Positions 26,642 to 35,566 of a stretch of DNA of 64,000 nucleotides are shown here, in pieces. Every line of letters starts with the position of its first letter. Position 1 is the stretch's first letter. A program made the position numbers and the translations under genes. Under the pieces are notes generated by a model. It saw nothing but the letters and a program-made list of their open reading frames with translations, was not told where the DNA came from and made no database searches. This DNA comes from Rhodobacteraceae bacterium WFHF2C18 (GTDB taxonomy: Bacteria; Pseudomonadota; Alphaproteobacteria; Rhodobacterales; Rhodobacteraceae): positions 1 to 64,000 of the forward strand of contig NHTQ01000002.1 in NCBI GenBank assembly GCA_002166865.1, given 5' to 3'.

Positions 26642-27235
26642 TCAGAGCTGCTTGCGCGCCGACAGGGCAGCGCTGATCGTGCCGTCGTCGAGGTAGTCGA
26701 GCTCGCCGCCGATCGGCACGCCCTGGGCCAGCGAGGTCAGCGCGACGCGCCCCTCGAGCTGGTCGGCGATGTAATGGGCGGTGGTCTGGCCGTCGACGGT
26801 GGCGTTGAGCGCGAGGATGACCTCGGACACCTCTTCGGCTGCGACACGGTCCACAAGCTGGGGGATGCGCAGATCCTCAGGTCCGACCTGGTCGAGCGCC
26901 GAAAGCGTGCCGCCGAGCACGTGATACCGCCCCTTGAAGGCCGCGCCACGTTCCATCGCCCAGAGGTCGGCCACGTCCTCGACCACGCAGATCTGGCCGT
27001 TCGCCCGGCGCGCGTCGGCGCAGATCGCGCAGATCTCGTCGGTTCCGATGTTGCCGCAATTGAGGCATTCGCGCGCCGTCTGGGCCACGCGGCGCATCTG
27101 CTCGGCCAGCGGCGCGAGCTGCATGTCACGCTTGGAGATGAGGTGCAGCACCGCCCGCCGGGCGGACCGCGGCCCCAGCCCGGGGATTCGGGCCATCATC
27201 TCGATCAGCGCGTCGATGTCGCGGGTGGCGGACAT
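26642..27235 (-). CDS. recR: Recombination mediator RecR
   Basis: RecR works with RecO and RecF to load RecA on gapped DNA. The 197-residue protein has the HhH segment ([19 protein letters not shown]), the zinc ring [16 protein letters not shown], and a Toprim domain with [14 protein letters not shown] and [18 protein letters not shown] 27235 follows a GGAG site; an upstream in-frame extension is not conserved. It is the last gene of the minus-strand dnaX-ybaB-recR operon, an arrangement kept across many bacteria. Confidence 0.97.
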   Translation of the reverse strand: MSATRDIDALIEMMARIPGLGPRSARRAVLHLISKRDMQLAPLAEQMRRVAQTARECLNCGNIGTDEICAICADARRANGQICVVEDVADLWAMERGAAFKGRYHVLGGTLSALDQVGPEDLRIPQLVDRVAAEEVSEVILALNATVDGQTTAHYIADQLEGRVALTSLAQGVPIGGELDYLDDGTISAALSARKQL

Positions 27236-27320
27236 TGCGAACTCCGGGCAGAGCGGCACCGCGCGGCGCGACCCGCGCGCCGCCGCAGTCGGCCGGGGCG
27301 CGCAAGGGGGCAGTGCGGGA

Positions 27321-27665
27321 TCAGAATGGCAGCTTCATGTCCTTGGGCAGGCCCATTTCCTCGCTGATCTTGCCCATTTCCTCCTGTGCGCGGTCCTGGG
27401 CCTTGGCCTGGGCGTCCTTGACGGCGGCCAGGATCAGATCCTCGGCCACTTCCTTGTCCTCGGAGTTGAAGATCGATGGGTCGATGTCGAGCGATTTCAA
27501 CTCGCCCTTGGCGGTGCAGGTGGCCTTGACCATGCCGGCGCCGGCCTCGCCCTCGACGACGATGTTGTGCATCTCTTCCTGCAGATCGGCCATGCGCTGC
27601 TGCATGTCCTGGGCTTTCTTCATCATTCCGGCCATGTCGCCCAGCTGGCCCAGTCCCTTGAACAT
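27321..27665 (-). CDS. ybaB: YbaB/EbfC nucleoid-associated protein
   Basis: EbfC proteins are small dimeric DNA-binding proteins of the nucleoid. The 114-residue sequence has the long N-terminal helix ([22 protein letters not shown]) and the [20 protein letters not shown] strand pair normal for the family, with a typical Met-rich start. AAGGAG precedes the ATG. It sits between dnaX and recR in the conserved recombination/replication operon. Confidence 0.95.
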   Translation of the reverse strand: MFKGLGQLGDMAGMMKKAQDMQQRMADLQEEMHNIVVEGEAGAGMVKATCTAKGELKSLDIDPSIFNSEDKEVAEDLILAAVKDAQAKAQDRAQEEMGKISEEMGLPKDMKLPF

Positions 27666-27775
27666 TCTCTCACTCCTTGCTCGGCGCGGGCGGCGGGCCC
27701 GCGCGCGTGGTCTGGCGTCGCGTTGCTGTTAATCATATCGGGCCGCGGAAGGCGACAGGCAAGCGGTGGCGCGCC

Positions 27776-29545
27776 TCAATCCTCCTCGAAGGGGTCCCAT
27801 TCGTCCTCCACCTCGGGCAGCGCCGCGTTCTCGGCGGCGGCGGCCTGGTCGTCCGGGGTCCTGATGTCTTGGATCCGTGCCTGCGGAAAGGCCTCGAAGA
27901 CCGCCCGGACAAGCGGATGCCCGCGGGCCTCGGCCTCCAGCGCGGTGCGTTCCGCGTCGCGGCGCTCGGCGATCGTCTCGCCGCCGCCCTCGTTGACCAG
28001 GGTGACGGCCCAGCGGGCGCCGGTCCAGCGTTGCAGCGCGGCGCCAAGCCGTTGCGCAAGGTCCTGCGGGGCGTCGGCGGTTGGTTCGACCTCGATCCGG
28101 CCCGGACGGTAGGCGGCGAGCCGCAGGCAGGTCTCCACCTCGATCAGCAGCTTGGCGTCGCGGTTGGCGCGGATCAGTTCGACCACGTGGTCGAAGGTGG
28201 GATAGGCCGCCAGCGCCGCCTCGGCCTGCGGGGCGCGGGCCGTGCTCTGGCCCTGGGGGCCGCTTGGACCCGCAGGCGCGGGCGTGCCGGCCTGCGGGGC
28301 GACCCCGGCCGCGCCCGCCTGGCCGGCCGGGGCGGCGGCCTGCCCGCCCCCGTTGCCGGGACCGGGCGGCGGGGACGAGGGCGCATCGCGCAGCTTGCGC
28401 ACCAGGTCCTCGGGGCTGGGCAGATCGGCCACATGGGTCAGGCGGATGATCGCCATCTCGGCCGCCATCATGGCGTTCGGGGCCTCGGCCACCTCTTCCA
28501 GTGCCTTGAGCAGCATCTGCCACATCCGCGTGAGCACCCGCATCGGAAGCGCCTCGGCCATGGCCTGGCCCCGGGCGCGTTCGTCGGGGCCGATGGTGGG
28601 ATCCTCGGCGGCCTCGGGCGTGATCTTGACCACCGATATCCAGTGCGTGACCTCGGCCAGATCGCGCAGGACCGCCATCGGATCCGCCCCCTCGGCATAT
28701 TGCGCGGAGAGTTCGTGCAGGGCCCCGGCGGCGTCGCCCTTCATGATCATGTCGAAAAGGTCCAGCACCCGCCCCCGGTCCGCCAGACCGAGCATGGCGC
28801 GGACCTGCTCGGCCCCCGTCTCGCCGGCGCCGTGGGCGATCGCCTGGTCCAGCAGCGAGGTGGCGTCGCGGGCCGATCCCTCGGCCGCGCGGGTGATGAG
28901 GGCCAGCGCGTCGTCGCTGATCCGCGCGCCCTCGGTTTCGGCGATGCGGCGCAGCAGGCCGATCATCTCCTCCGGTTCGATCCGGCGCAGGTCGAACCGT
29001 TGGCACCGCGACAGCACGGTGACGGGGACCTTGCGGATCTCGGTGGTGGCGAAGATGAACTTCACATGCGGCGGGGGCTCTTCCAGCGTCTTCAACAGCG
29101 CGTTGAAGGCGTGGGTCGAGAGCATGTGGATCTCGTCGATGATGTAGATCTTGTAGCGCGCGCTGGAGGGCGCGTAGGACACCGAATCGATCACCGCGTC
29201 GCGGATGTTGTCCACGCCCGTGTTGGAGGCGGCGTCCATCTCCATCACGTCGACGTGGCGGCTTTCCATGATGGCGCGGCAGTGTTCGCAGACCCCGCAG
29301 GGATCCGTGGTGGGCCCGCCCTGGCCGTCGGGGCCGATGCAGTTCATGCCCTTGGCGATGATCCGCGCCGTCGTCGTCTTGCCGGTGCCGCGGATGCCCG
29401 TCATGATGAAGGCCTGCGCGATGCGGTCCGCGGCGAAGGCGTTCTTGAGCGTGCGCACCATCGCGTCCTGCCCCACCAGATCGGCGAAGGTTTCCGGCCG
29501 GTACTTGCGCGCGAGAACCTGGTAGGCGGTTTGAGGATCGGACAT
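27776..29545 (-). CDS. dnaX: DNA polymerase III subunits gamma/tau
   Basis: DnaX builds the clamp loader; its long form tau also binds the polymerase and DnaB. The 589-residue protein has the AAA+ domain with Walker A GIRGTGKTTTAR, the zinc module ending CGVCEHCRAI, Walker B IYIIDEIHMLS, and the SRC-like motif VLSRCQRFDLRR. A Pro/Ala/Gly-rich linker (about residues 375-430) precedes the C-terminal part that contacts polymerase alpha. It heads the dnaX-ybaB-recR operon. I saw no convincing A-run frameshift signal for making a short gamma form. Confidence 0.97.
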   Translation of the reverse strand: MSDPQTAYQVLARKYRPETFADLVGQDAMVRTLKNAFAADRIAQAFIMTGIRGTGKTTTARIIAKGMNCIGPDGQGGPTTDPCGVCEHCRAIMESRHVDVMEMDAASNTGVDNIRDAVIDSVSYAPSSARYKIYIIDEIHMLSTHAFNALLKTLEEPPPHVKFIFATTEIRKVPVTVLSRCQRFDLRRIEPEEMIGLLRRIAETEGARISDDALALITRAAEGSARDATSLLDQAIAHGAGETGAEQVRAMLGLADRGRVLDLFDMIMKGDAAGALHELSAQYAEGADPMAVLRDLAEVTHWISVVKITPEAAEDPTIGPDERARGQAMAEALPMRVLTRMWQMLLKALEEVAEAPNAMMAAEMAIIRLTHVADLPSPEDLVRKLRDAPSSPPPGPGNGGGQAAAPAGQAGAAGVAPQAGTPAPAGPSGPQGQSTARAPQAEAALAAYPTFDHVVELIRANRDAKLLIEVETCLRLAAYRPGRIEVEPTADAPQDLAQRLGAALQRWTGARWAVTLVNEGGGETIAERRDAERTALEAEARGHPLVRAVFEAFPQARIQDIRTPDDQAAAAENAALPEVEDEWDPFEED

Positions 29546-29613
29546 GGGGTGCTTTTGTTCGGATTCGGCTGCCGGCAGAGCCTAGGGCCAAGGCCGCGCG
29601 GCGTCCACCGCTT

Positions 29614-29979
29614 CTAGAGCCGCCAGAGGATGACCCCGACGGCGAGGGTGCCCAGGGTGAGCGCGCCGGCGAGCAGGTGGAAATTGCGCGTCGGCGTGAC
29701 CTCGGCATCGCCCGACGACAGGCGTTTGTGCGTCTTGTGTGCCTTGAAGGCGGCGAGCCAGTAGATCAGCAGCGAGATCGCAAGGAAGGTGCTGGCGACC
29801 ACCTTGGCCGCCCACTTAGGTTCGACCGCGCCGAAGACGGCGCGCAGCGCCAGCGCCACGCCAACGGCGCCCATGCCGGCCCCCACCCAGCTGGCGAAGG
29901 TCCGCTCGTTGGCCAGGATCGTGCGGTCCTCGGCCCAGTCGGTGCGTTCTTCGGCGAGTTCCTCGCGCGGGTCTGACAT
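29614..29979 (-). CDS. YidH/DUF202 family inner-membrane protein
   Basis: This 121-residue protein has the DUF202 pattern: an acidic soluble lead (DPREELAEERTDWAEDRT), then LANERTFASWVGAGMGAVGVALALRAV and two more hydrophobic helices. Function is unknown for the family. The ATG at 29979 is the only start in good register with the first conserved motif (WAEDRTILANERTF). It is divergent from the phosphatase gene and lies behind nothing obvious on its own strand. Confidence 0.85.
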   Translation of the reverse strand: MSDPREELAEERTDWAEDRTILANERTFASWVGAGMGAVGVALALRAVFGAVEPKWAAKVVASTFLAISLLIYWLAAFKAHKTHKRLSSGDAEVTPTRNFHLLAGALTLGTLAVGVILWRL

Positions 29980-30167
29980 GGCCTGAGTATAGGGCGGCAA
30001 GTGCGGCTTTGCAGCCCCATCCGAAAACAGATTGCGGCAAAAAAGGGTTGCGCCGTTTGAGCCTTCCCACGGGGCGGCTATAGTCGGGCGGTGCGAACCG
30101 GGGGGAGCCGCATGCAGGACAGCGATGCCAGAAGACGCGCCGGGGGGCGTGACGGAAAGGGAACGCC

Positions 30168-30650
30168 GTGTCGGGCTTCGTGATCCATGCGCTGCCGGTG
30201 GCCGGCGGGATCCTGGCGCTTGCCCCGCTGCCGGGGCGCGGCGGGCACTATGCCGAGGACATGGCCCATTTGCACGACTGGCAGCCGGCCCTCGTGGTAA
30301 CCCTTGCCACCGAGTCCGAACTGCGCGGCCACGGCGCCGAGGCGCTGGGTGCGGACGTGCAGGACATGGGCACGCGCTGGATCCATGTGCCGGTGGCGGA
30401 CATGGACGTTCCGGATGCCGCTGCCGGGGAGGCCTGGCACCGGGCAAGCAACGCGGCGCTGGCTGCCCTGCAAGGGGGTGGCCGGGTTCTGGTGCATTGC
30501 CTCGGCGGGCGCGGCCGGGCCGGCATGGCCGCGCTGCGGCTGATGATCGAGGCGGGCGAGGCCCCCGAGGCCGCCCTGACCCGGCTGCGCGCGATCCATC
30601 CCGGCGCGGTGGAAACGCAGGCACAGCTTGCTTGGGCGAAAGAGGCTTGA
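30168..30650 (+). CDS. Dual-specificity/tyrosine-phosphatase-like protein
   Basis: This 160-residue protein carries the CX5R phosphatase signature: VHCLGGRGRAG with Cys111 and Arg117. A candidate general acid Asp lies in VPVADMDVPD. Similar small bacterial phosphatases resemble the CDKN3/KAP group. GTG 30168 follows a strong GGAAAGGGAA site. It lies next to the SRP RNA gene, which is on the opposite strand. The natural substrate is unknown. Confidence 0.82.
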   Translation: MSGFVIHALPVAGGILALAPLPGRGGHYAEDMAHLHDWQPALVVTLATESELRGHGAEALGADVQDMGTRWIHVPVADMDVPDAAAGEAWHRASNAALAALQGGGRVLVHCLGGRGRAGMAALRLMIEAGEAPEAALTRLRAIHPGAVETQAQLAWAKEA

Positions 30651-30702
30651 GGCGTGCCGGGCCGTCCGGATGAACAGCTCCCGCAACAGGGCCGCGGGAT
30701 CG

Positions 30703-30802
30703 GGTGAGAGGTTGGAAAACGACCCAAGCGGGGCTCGTTACGGCTGCTCCCTTCCGGGCCTGACCGGGTTGGCGAGGCGCTTGCCCGCACCAACCTCTCA
30801 GT
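30703..30802 (-). ncRNA. ffs: Signal recognition particle RNA (4.5S RNA)
   Basis: The small bacterial SRP RNA binds Ffh and targets membrane proteins. On the minus strand the universally conserved domain IV core is present as GGTCAGGCCCGGAAGGGAGCAGCC-like sequence (30769 down to about 30746), including the GGAAG tetraloop region and the asymmetric loop. The RNA ends pair with each other: GAGAGGTTGG at the 5' side and CCAACCTCTC at the 3' side. Total length is about 100 nt, normal for the class. Exact ends are set from the pairing and may be off by a few bases. Confidence 0.93.
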
Positions 30803-30845
30803 CGCCCAGATAGGCCGTCGCGCGCGGATTCGCAAGGGCCGGTGC

Positions 30846-32768
30846 TTACAGGGGCATCCGGAAGCGGGCGAACCCCGCCGCGCTGTCGCCGAGATCCTGC
30901 AGGCGCAGGCGCGCGATTTCCTCGGGATAGGCGCGCAGGCCCGGGCCCGTTTCAAAGGTGACATGCGTGCCCGGCATCGGCACGAATTGCCATCCCGGTC
31001 GTGCCGCGGCAGCGATCGGGCCCGTTGTGCGGATGTGGGCCGCCAGGACATCGCGCACCGCGCGCTGGTCGTCGCAAACGACCGCCGCGGCCGGAATGGG
31101 GGCGTAGGGCCCCCCGCCGAAGGCGCGGTAGCTGTTGGTCGCCACCACGAAACGGGCCCCGGCCTCCACCGGCGTGCCGTCGTGACGCAGATCGCGGATG
31201 CGCCACGCCCCCGGGTCGATCAACTCGCCTGCAGGCGTGTAGCGTGCCGGGCGACCGAGGTCGATCCGGTAGCTGAGCCCGTCGATCACGTCGAAGGCAT
31301 GGCCCGGAACCCGCGGGTCGAGGAGCGGCTGGTCCTTGGCACCCGGGGTGATCCGGTTGAAACAGATCGCCGCGCGCTCCAGCCATTCGCGCAGGTCCGC
31401 GCCCGAGATCACCACCCCGCAGAGCGTGTTGGGGAAAGGATAGAGGTCGCTGACATGGCGCAGGCGCAGCGGCCCGGGCGGAATGTCGGTGAAGAACTGC
31501 GGGCCGCCGCGCCCGCCCGTGCGAAAGGGGGCCGTGGTCGCCAAGAGCGGCAGGTGGTCAAGCCCGGCCTCGGCCAGACAGGGGGCGAGCGCGGCGCGCT
31601 TGGCCTCGGTCACCAGTTGCAGGGCCGGGTCGTTCCGGACCATCGCGAGGTAGCTGTGCAGCGGGCCGGTGGAGTGCCCCAGCGGCTGTTCGATCAGCCG
31701 CAGCGTTTTCGCGTGCGCCGGAGCAACGGCGGCGCATATGCCGGGGTCGGGCGGGACGGGCGGCGCGGTGGTGGACGCAACGGGCCGCGCCTCGGCTCGG
31801 TGGCCCACGGTGTGCCAGCGCCCGCCGCGCCGTTCCAGGGTTAGGTCCAGCACCCCAAGGTGCGACCCGCGAAACCCGGCCATGACCGCCGGCGTACCGG
31901 CAAGCGTTCCGGCGCGCGCATCCACGCCGTCGGGCGCTGCGGGACAGGCGCCCGGGAACACCTGGTGGCTGTGGCCGGCAAGAACGGCATCTATTCCGGC
32001 CACGCCGGCCAGAGGCAGCGCTGCGTTCTCCATTTCGGGATAAGCGGGGCCGTCCTCGATCCCGGTGTGGGCCAGCGCCACGATCAGGTCGGCGCCACGG
32101 TCGCGCAGGCGGGGCACGAGGGCCCGGGCGGTTTCGACCATGTCGCGGCTGTCCAGACGGTCGCGCAGATGCGCGCGGTCCCAGGTGGTGATCTGGGGCG
32201 GCACGAGGCCGATCACCGCGATCCGCAGGCGGTGGGCGCCTCCGGCGGTGTCGTGCACCTGCCGCTCCAGCAACAGGTAGGGCGCGAACAGGGGGGCGGC
32301 TCCGTCCCCGCCGGTCAGGGCGACGGCGTTGGCGCAGGTGACGGGGAAAGCGGCCTCCCGCAGCGCCCGTTCCAGCCAATCCAGACCAAAGTTGAAATCG
32401 TGGTTGCCAAGGGCCACGGCATCATACCCCAGCGTGTTCATGGCGCCGATGACGGGATGCCGCCCTGTCCCGCGCTGCACGGTGATATCGGTGAGCGGCG
32501 TGCCTTGCAGGAAGTCGCCCGCATCGAACAGCAGGCTATTGGGCACCTCGGCCCGGGCCCGGCGGATCAAGGTCGCCGTCCGCGCTAGGCCGAAGGGGGC
32601 GTCCGCCTGCCCCGCGTGGTAGTCGAAAGGCAGAAGGTTGCCGTGCACGTCGGTGGTTTCCAGCAGACGCAGGCAAAGCCGGGTTCCAACGGCCGGCGTG
32701 GCGGGCCGCTCCGGCTCGGCGAGGGCGTGCAAACCGGCCGGATCGGGGCTGGGCAAGTCTGTCGGCAC
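30846..32768 (-). CDS. cpdB: 2',3'-cyclic-nucleotide 2'-phosphodiesterase/3'-nucleotidase, no signal peptide
   Basis: This is a 640-residue metallophosphatase of the CpdB/UshA type. The dinuclear metal site appears in LLETTDVHGNLL, FDAGDFLQGTP, LGNHDFNFG, ALAHTG and LAGHSHQVFPG. The C-terminal domain holds the nucleoside-binding motif (NSYRAFGGGPY and the LYPFPNTLCGV stretch). CpdB is normally periplasmic, yet here the GTG start leads straight into a polar sequence without a hydrophobic segment, and an in-frame stop five codons upstream rules out a longer N-terminus. It lies downstream of the divergent nudC region. Confidence 0.9.
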   Translation of the reverse strand: MPTDLPSPDPAGLHALAEPERPATPAVGTRLCLRLLETTDVHGNLLPFDYHAGQADAPFGLARTATLIRRARAEVPNSLLFDAGDFLQGTPLTDITVQRGTGRHPVIGAMNTLGYDAVALGNHDFNFGLDWLERALREAAFPVTCANAVALTGGDGAAPLFAPYLLLERQVHDTAGGAHRLRIAVIGLVPPQITTWDRAHLRDRLDSRDMVETARALVPRLRDRGADLIVALAHTGIEDGPAYPEMENAALPLAGVAGIDAVLAGHSHQVFPGACPAAPDGVDARAGTLAGTPAVMAGFRGSHLGVLDLTLERRGGRWHTVGHRAEARPVASTTAPPVPPDPGICAAVAPAHAKTLRLIEQPLGHSTGPLHSYLAMVRNDPALQLVTEAKRAALAPCLAEAGLDHLPLLATTAPFRTGGRGGPQFFTDIPPGPLRLRHVSDLYPFPNTLCGVVISGADLREWLERAAICFNRITPGAKDQPLLDPRVPGHAFDVIDGLSYRIDLGRPARYTPAGELIDPGAWRIRDLRHDGTPVEAGARFVVATNSYRAFGGGPYAPIPAAAVVCDDQRAVRDVLAAHIRTTGPIAAAARPGWQFVPMPGTHVTFETGPGLRAYPEEIARLRLQDLGDSAAGFARFRMPL

Positions 32769-32841
32769 GTCGAGACCGTTTCAATTCGCAGGCGGGCAGG
32801 TTAAGCACCGAACAGCAACTGGGTAACGCTACAATCCTGAC

Positions 32842-32976
32842 ATGCCATTTCGCGTCGAGCAATCCTCCATGGGTAGAAAAATGATGTATTCCGGATATTT
32901 GGTTGGCAAGCCGAGGCACCAATATGACGTGGAGGCGGCCGCGGACCGATCTTTTCCGCAAGGAGGGCCGGCATGA
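32842..32976 (+). CDS. Possible small ORF coupled to nudC (speculative)
   Basis: A 44-codon frame runs from ATG 32842 to a stop that shares ATGA with the nudC start. It would encode MPFRVEQSSMGRKMMYSGYL and a short Arg/Asp-bearing tail. Part of it is AT-richer than neighbouring genes. No homologue is known to me and the ribosome site is weak, so this may be only leader DNA; the exact stop/start overlap is the sole support. Confidence 0.25.
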   Translation: MPFRVEQSSMGRKMMYSGYLVGKPRHQYDVEAAADRSFPQGGPA

Positions 32977-33935
32977 AGCGCGCCGAAACGGTCACGTTCG
33001 GGGGCTCGGCGCTTGACCGGGCGGCCGAGCTCCGCGGTGCCACGGCGGACCTTGACGCTGCGGCGGCCGGGGCCGAGGCGGTGCTGCTGTGGCGCGGCAA
33101 ACCATTGACGGCCGGCGCGGCACGGGACCGCCTGCTGCGCCTGCCGATGGATCATCCCGTGCTGCGCGCCGAGGACGGGCCGCCGATCCTGCTGGGGCGC
33201 GAGGGAAACAGGCTCGTTTTCGCGCGGGACATATCCGCCTGGCGGGTCGCGGGCGAGGAGACGGCCCGACCGGAGCGATTCGCGGACCCGTCGGAGCAAA
33301 GCCACCCCGACCTGCCCGACGACAGCGCCTTCGTCGAGTTGCGCGGGGTCATGGCGCGGCTCGGCCCGCGCGACGCGGAACTGGCCGCCACCGCCAAGGC
33401 GCTCCTTGGCTGGCACGACAGCCACCGGTTCTGCGCGCGCTGCGGGGCCGAAAGCCGCATGGTCATGGCCGGCTGGCAGCGGCTGTGCGACACCTGCGGC
33501 GGCCGGCACTTCCCACGCACCGATCCGGTGGTGATAATGCTTGTCACCTGCGGCAACTCGGTGCTGATGGGCCGGTCCCACGGCTGGCCCGAGGGATTCT
33601 ATTCGCTGCTCGCGGGCTTCGTCGAACCCGGCGAGACGCTGGAGGCCGCGGTGCGCCGCGAGGTATTCGAGGAAACGGGCGTCCGCGTCGGCGCGGTGGG
33701 CTACCTGGCGAGCCAGCCCTGGGCCTTCCCCGCCTCCTTGATGGTGGGCTGCCACGGCACCGCGCTCAGCACCGATATCGCGGTCGATCCCGTCGAACTC
33801 GACGACGCGATGTGGCTGAGCCGCGAAGAGGTGCTGGCGGTGCACGCGGGAACCCATCCGCGCATCCAGCCGGCGCGGGAGGGCGCCATCGCGCATTTTC
33901 TGTTGCGCAACTGGCTTGCGGACACGCTGGATTGA
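32973..33935 (+). CDS. nudC: NAD(+) diphosphatase / NADH pyrophosphatase NudC
   Basis: NudC hydrolyses NADH/NAD to NMN(H) and AMP and can remove NAD caps from RNA. The 320-residue protein has the zinc ribbon FCARCG / LCDTCGG, the Nudix box GFVEPGETLEAAVRREVFEETGV, and the NADH-specific motif SQPWAFPASLM just after it. A strong CAAGGAGGG site precedes ATG 32973. It is followed after 40 nt by the SRPBCC gene on the same strand. Confidence 0.95.
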   Translation: MKRAETVTFGGSALDRAAELRGATADLDAAAAGAEAVLLWRGKPLTAGAARDRLLRLPMDHPVLRAEDGPPILLGREGNRLVFARDISAWRVAGEETARPERFADPSEQSHPDLPDDSAFVELRGVMARLGPRDAELAATAKALLGWHDSHRFCARCGAESRMVMAGWQRLCDTCGGRHFPRTDPVVIMLVTCGNSVLMGRSHGWPEGFYSLLAGFVEPGETLEAAVRREVFEETGVRVGAVGYLASQPWAFPASLMVGCHGTALSTDIAVDPVELDDAMWLSREEVLAVHAGTHPRIQPAREGAIAHFLLRNWLADTLD

Positions 33936-33975
33936 ATGAAGAATGGCAGTGGGGCAGTAAGGGACAGGTTGACCG

Positions 33976-34449
33976 ATGCAGTTCCGCGCGAAGCAGGACA
34001 TCGAGGCACCGATCGATTTCGTGTTCGGGCAGGTGTCGGATTTCCACGCCTTCGAACGCTCGGCCATGCGCCGCGGGGCCGAGGTGCAGCGCGTCGACAG
34101 CCTGAGCAAGCCCGGCGTGGGCATGGCCTGGGACGCGGCCTTCGACCTGCGGGGCAAGCGGCGCGAGATCAAGATGCAGCTGGCATCCTTCGATCCGCCC
34201 AACGGGCTGAGCCTGACCTCGCGCGCCGCCTCGATGGGCGGGGATTTCGTGGTCGAACTGGTCGCCCTGTCCCGCGGACGCACGCGGATGGACGTGTCCC
34301 TGACGCTGGAGCCGCGCAACCTGTCGGCCCGGCTGCTGGTGCAATCGTTGAAGCTGGCCCGGAGCAATCTCAAGCGCCGGTTCGAGGCGCGTCTGGCCAA
34401 TTTCGCCCGCGATGTCGAGGAACGCTACAAGCGCCGCGCCCGGGCATAG
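33976..34449 (+). CDS. SRPBCC-fold protein (START/Bet v1-like)
   Basis: This 157-residue protein has the SRPBCC lipid/small-ligand-binding fold, seen from its start (MQFRAKQDIEAPIDFVFGQVSDFHAFE) and the long C-terminal helix rich in Arg/Leu (LVQSLKLARSNLKRRFEARLANFARDVEERYKRR). Such proteins bind hydrophobic ligands; no particular role can be assigned. It lies between nudC and a PHP-domain gene on the same strand and may share their transcript. Confidence 0.78.
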   Translation: MQFRAKQDIEAPIDFVFGQVSDFHAFERSAMRRGAEVQRVDSLSKPGVGMAWDAAFDLRGKRREIKMQLASFDPPNGLSLTSRAASMGGDFVVELVALSRGRTRMDVSLTLEPRNLSARLLVQSLKLARSNLKRRFEARLANFARDVEERYKRRARA

Positions 34450-34564
34450 GCCGAGCCCGGCGCCGCCGGCAGGGGGCGCGGCCCGGGCCTGTTTCGGCGC
34501 GGGAGCTGTCACAAAACCATCGCGTTTCTGCGGTAGCGCGGCGGGAAAATCCAGGGGGATCATC

Positions 34565-35488
34565 ATGACGTTGTCAGCCTTCACCGCGCCGGGGCGGTTC
34601 TACCGCGGGAACCTGCATACCCATTCTACCCTGTCCGACGGGGCGCTGGCCCCGGGCGAGGTCGTGCGCCGCTACCGTGACGAAGGCTACGACTTCATGG
34701 CGCTGACCGATCATTTCATCGGCCTGTTCGGCTATCCCATCGCCGACACCAAGGATTTGCGCGCGCCGGGCTTCACCACCCTGCTGGGCGCCGAGCTGCA
34801 TTCCGGCGCCATGCAGAACGGCGAATTGTGGCACCTGCTGGCCGTGGGCCTGCCCGAAGATTTCGCCGCCCCCAATGCCCCGCACTTCACCCCCGTGCCG
34901 GACCAGGAAAGCGGCCCGGAGATCGCGGCGCGCGCGCGGGCGGCCGGGGCCTTCGTCGCGGTCGCCCATCCGCAGTGGTCGGGATTGACGCTGGAGGACG
35001 CTCGTTCGATCGAGGCGGCGCATGCGGTGGAAATCTACAACCACGGCTGCGCCATCGGCTGCGACCGGGCGGACGGGTTCCATACCGCCGATCTGCTGTT
35101 GTCGGAGGGGCGGGACCTGACGCTCGTGGCCACCGACGACGCGCATTTCGGCGAACCCGATCATTTCGGCGGCTGGGTGATGGTCAAGGCCGAGGAGAAC
35201 GAGCCCGAGGCGCTGCTGGCAGCGTTGAAGCAGGGCGCCTTCTACGCCTCGCAGGGGCCGGAGCTGCGCGGGCTCGCCATCGAGGACAAGAGCCTCGTCG
35301 TGGAAAGCTCCCCGGCGGTCACGGTGATCGTGCAGGGCCACGGCAGCGCGGCGGTCGCCAAGCACGGCCAGTCCATGACGCGGACGCGGATCGGGCTGGC
35401 GCGCTTCGCCGACAGCCCCTGGATCCGGGTGACGGTGGTGGACCGGGCGGGGCGCAAGGCCTGGTCCAACCCCATCCACCTGCGCTGA
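34565..35488 (+). CDS. PHP-domain metal-dependent phosphoesterase
   Basis: The PHP domain hydrolyses phosphate esters using a metal cluster. The 307-residue protein has the N-terminal HxH motif NLHTHSTLSDG, ALTDHFIG, and later AVAHPQWSG and VATDDAHF, which together fit the trinuclear site. It is close to the YciV/CehA-type stand-alone PHP enzymes. ATG 34565 is preferred as the first start before the motif. A sequence beyond the domain (VTVIVQGHGSAAVAKHG) forms a beta-rich tail. Substrate unknown. It converges with the repeat protein gene. Confidence 0.85.
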   Translation: MTLSAFTAPGRFYRGNLHTHSTLSDGALAPGEVVRRYRDEGYDFMALTDHFIGLFGYPIADTKDLRAPGFTTLLGAELHSGAMQNGELWHLLAVGLPEDFAAPNAPHFTPVPDQESGPEIAARARAAGAFVAVAHPQWSGLTLEDARSIEAAHAVEIYNHGCAIGCDRADGFHTADLLLSEGRDLTLVATDDAHFGEPDHFGGWVMVKAEENEPEALLAALKQGAFYASQGPELRGLAIEDKSLVVESSPAVTVIVQGHGSAAVAKHGQSMTRTRIGLARFADSPWIRVTVVDRAGRKAWSNPIHLR

Positions 35489-35505
35489 CGCCGGCGGCCA
35501 TCCAT

Positions 35506-35538
35506 GAAAAAGGGCGCCCCGGAGGATCCGGGGCGCCC
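35506..35538 (-). terminator. Intrinsic terminator of the repeat-protein gene
   Basis: A perfect 12-bp stem GGGCGCCCCGGA / TCCGGGGCGCCC (35512-35523 with 35527-35538) with a 3-nt loop is followed, on the minus strand, by five T residues (35511-35507). It supports the minus strand as the true coding strand of the repeat gene. Confidence 0.88.
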
Positions 35539-35566
35539 GCGGCATGCATCGGGATGGCCGGCGATG

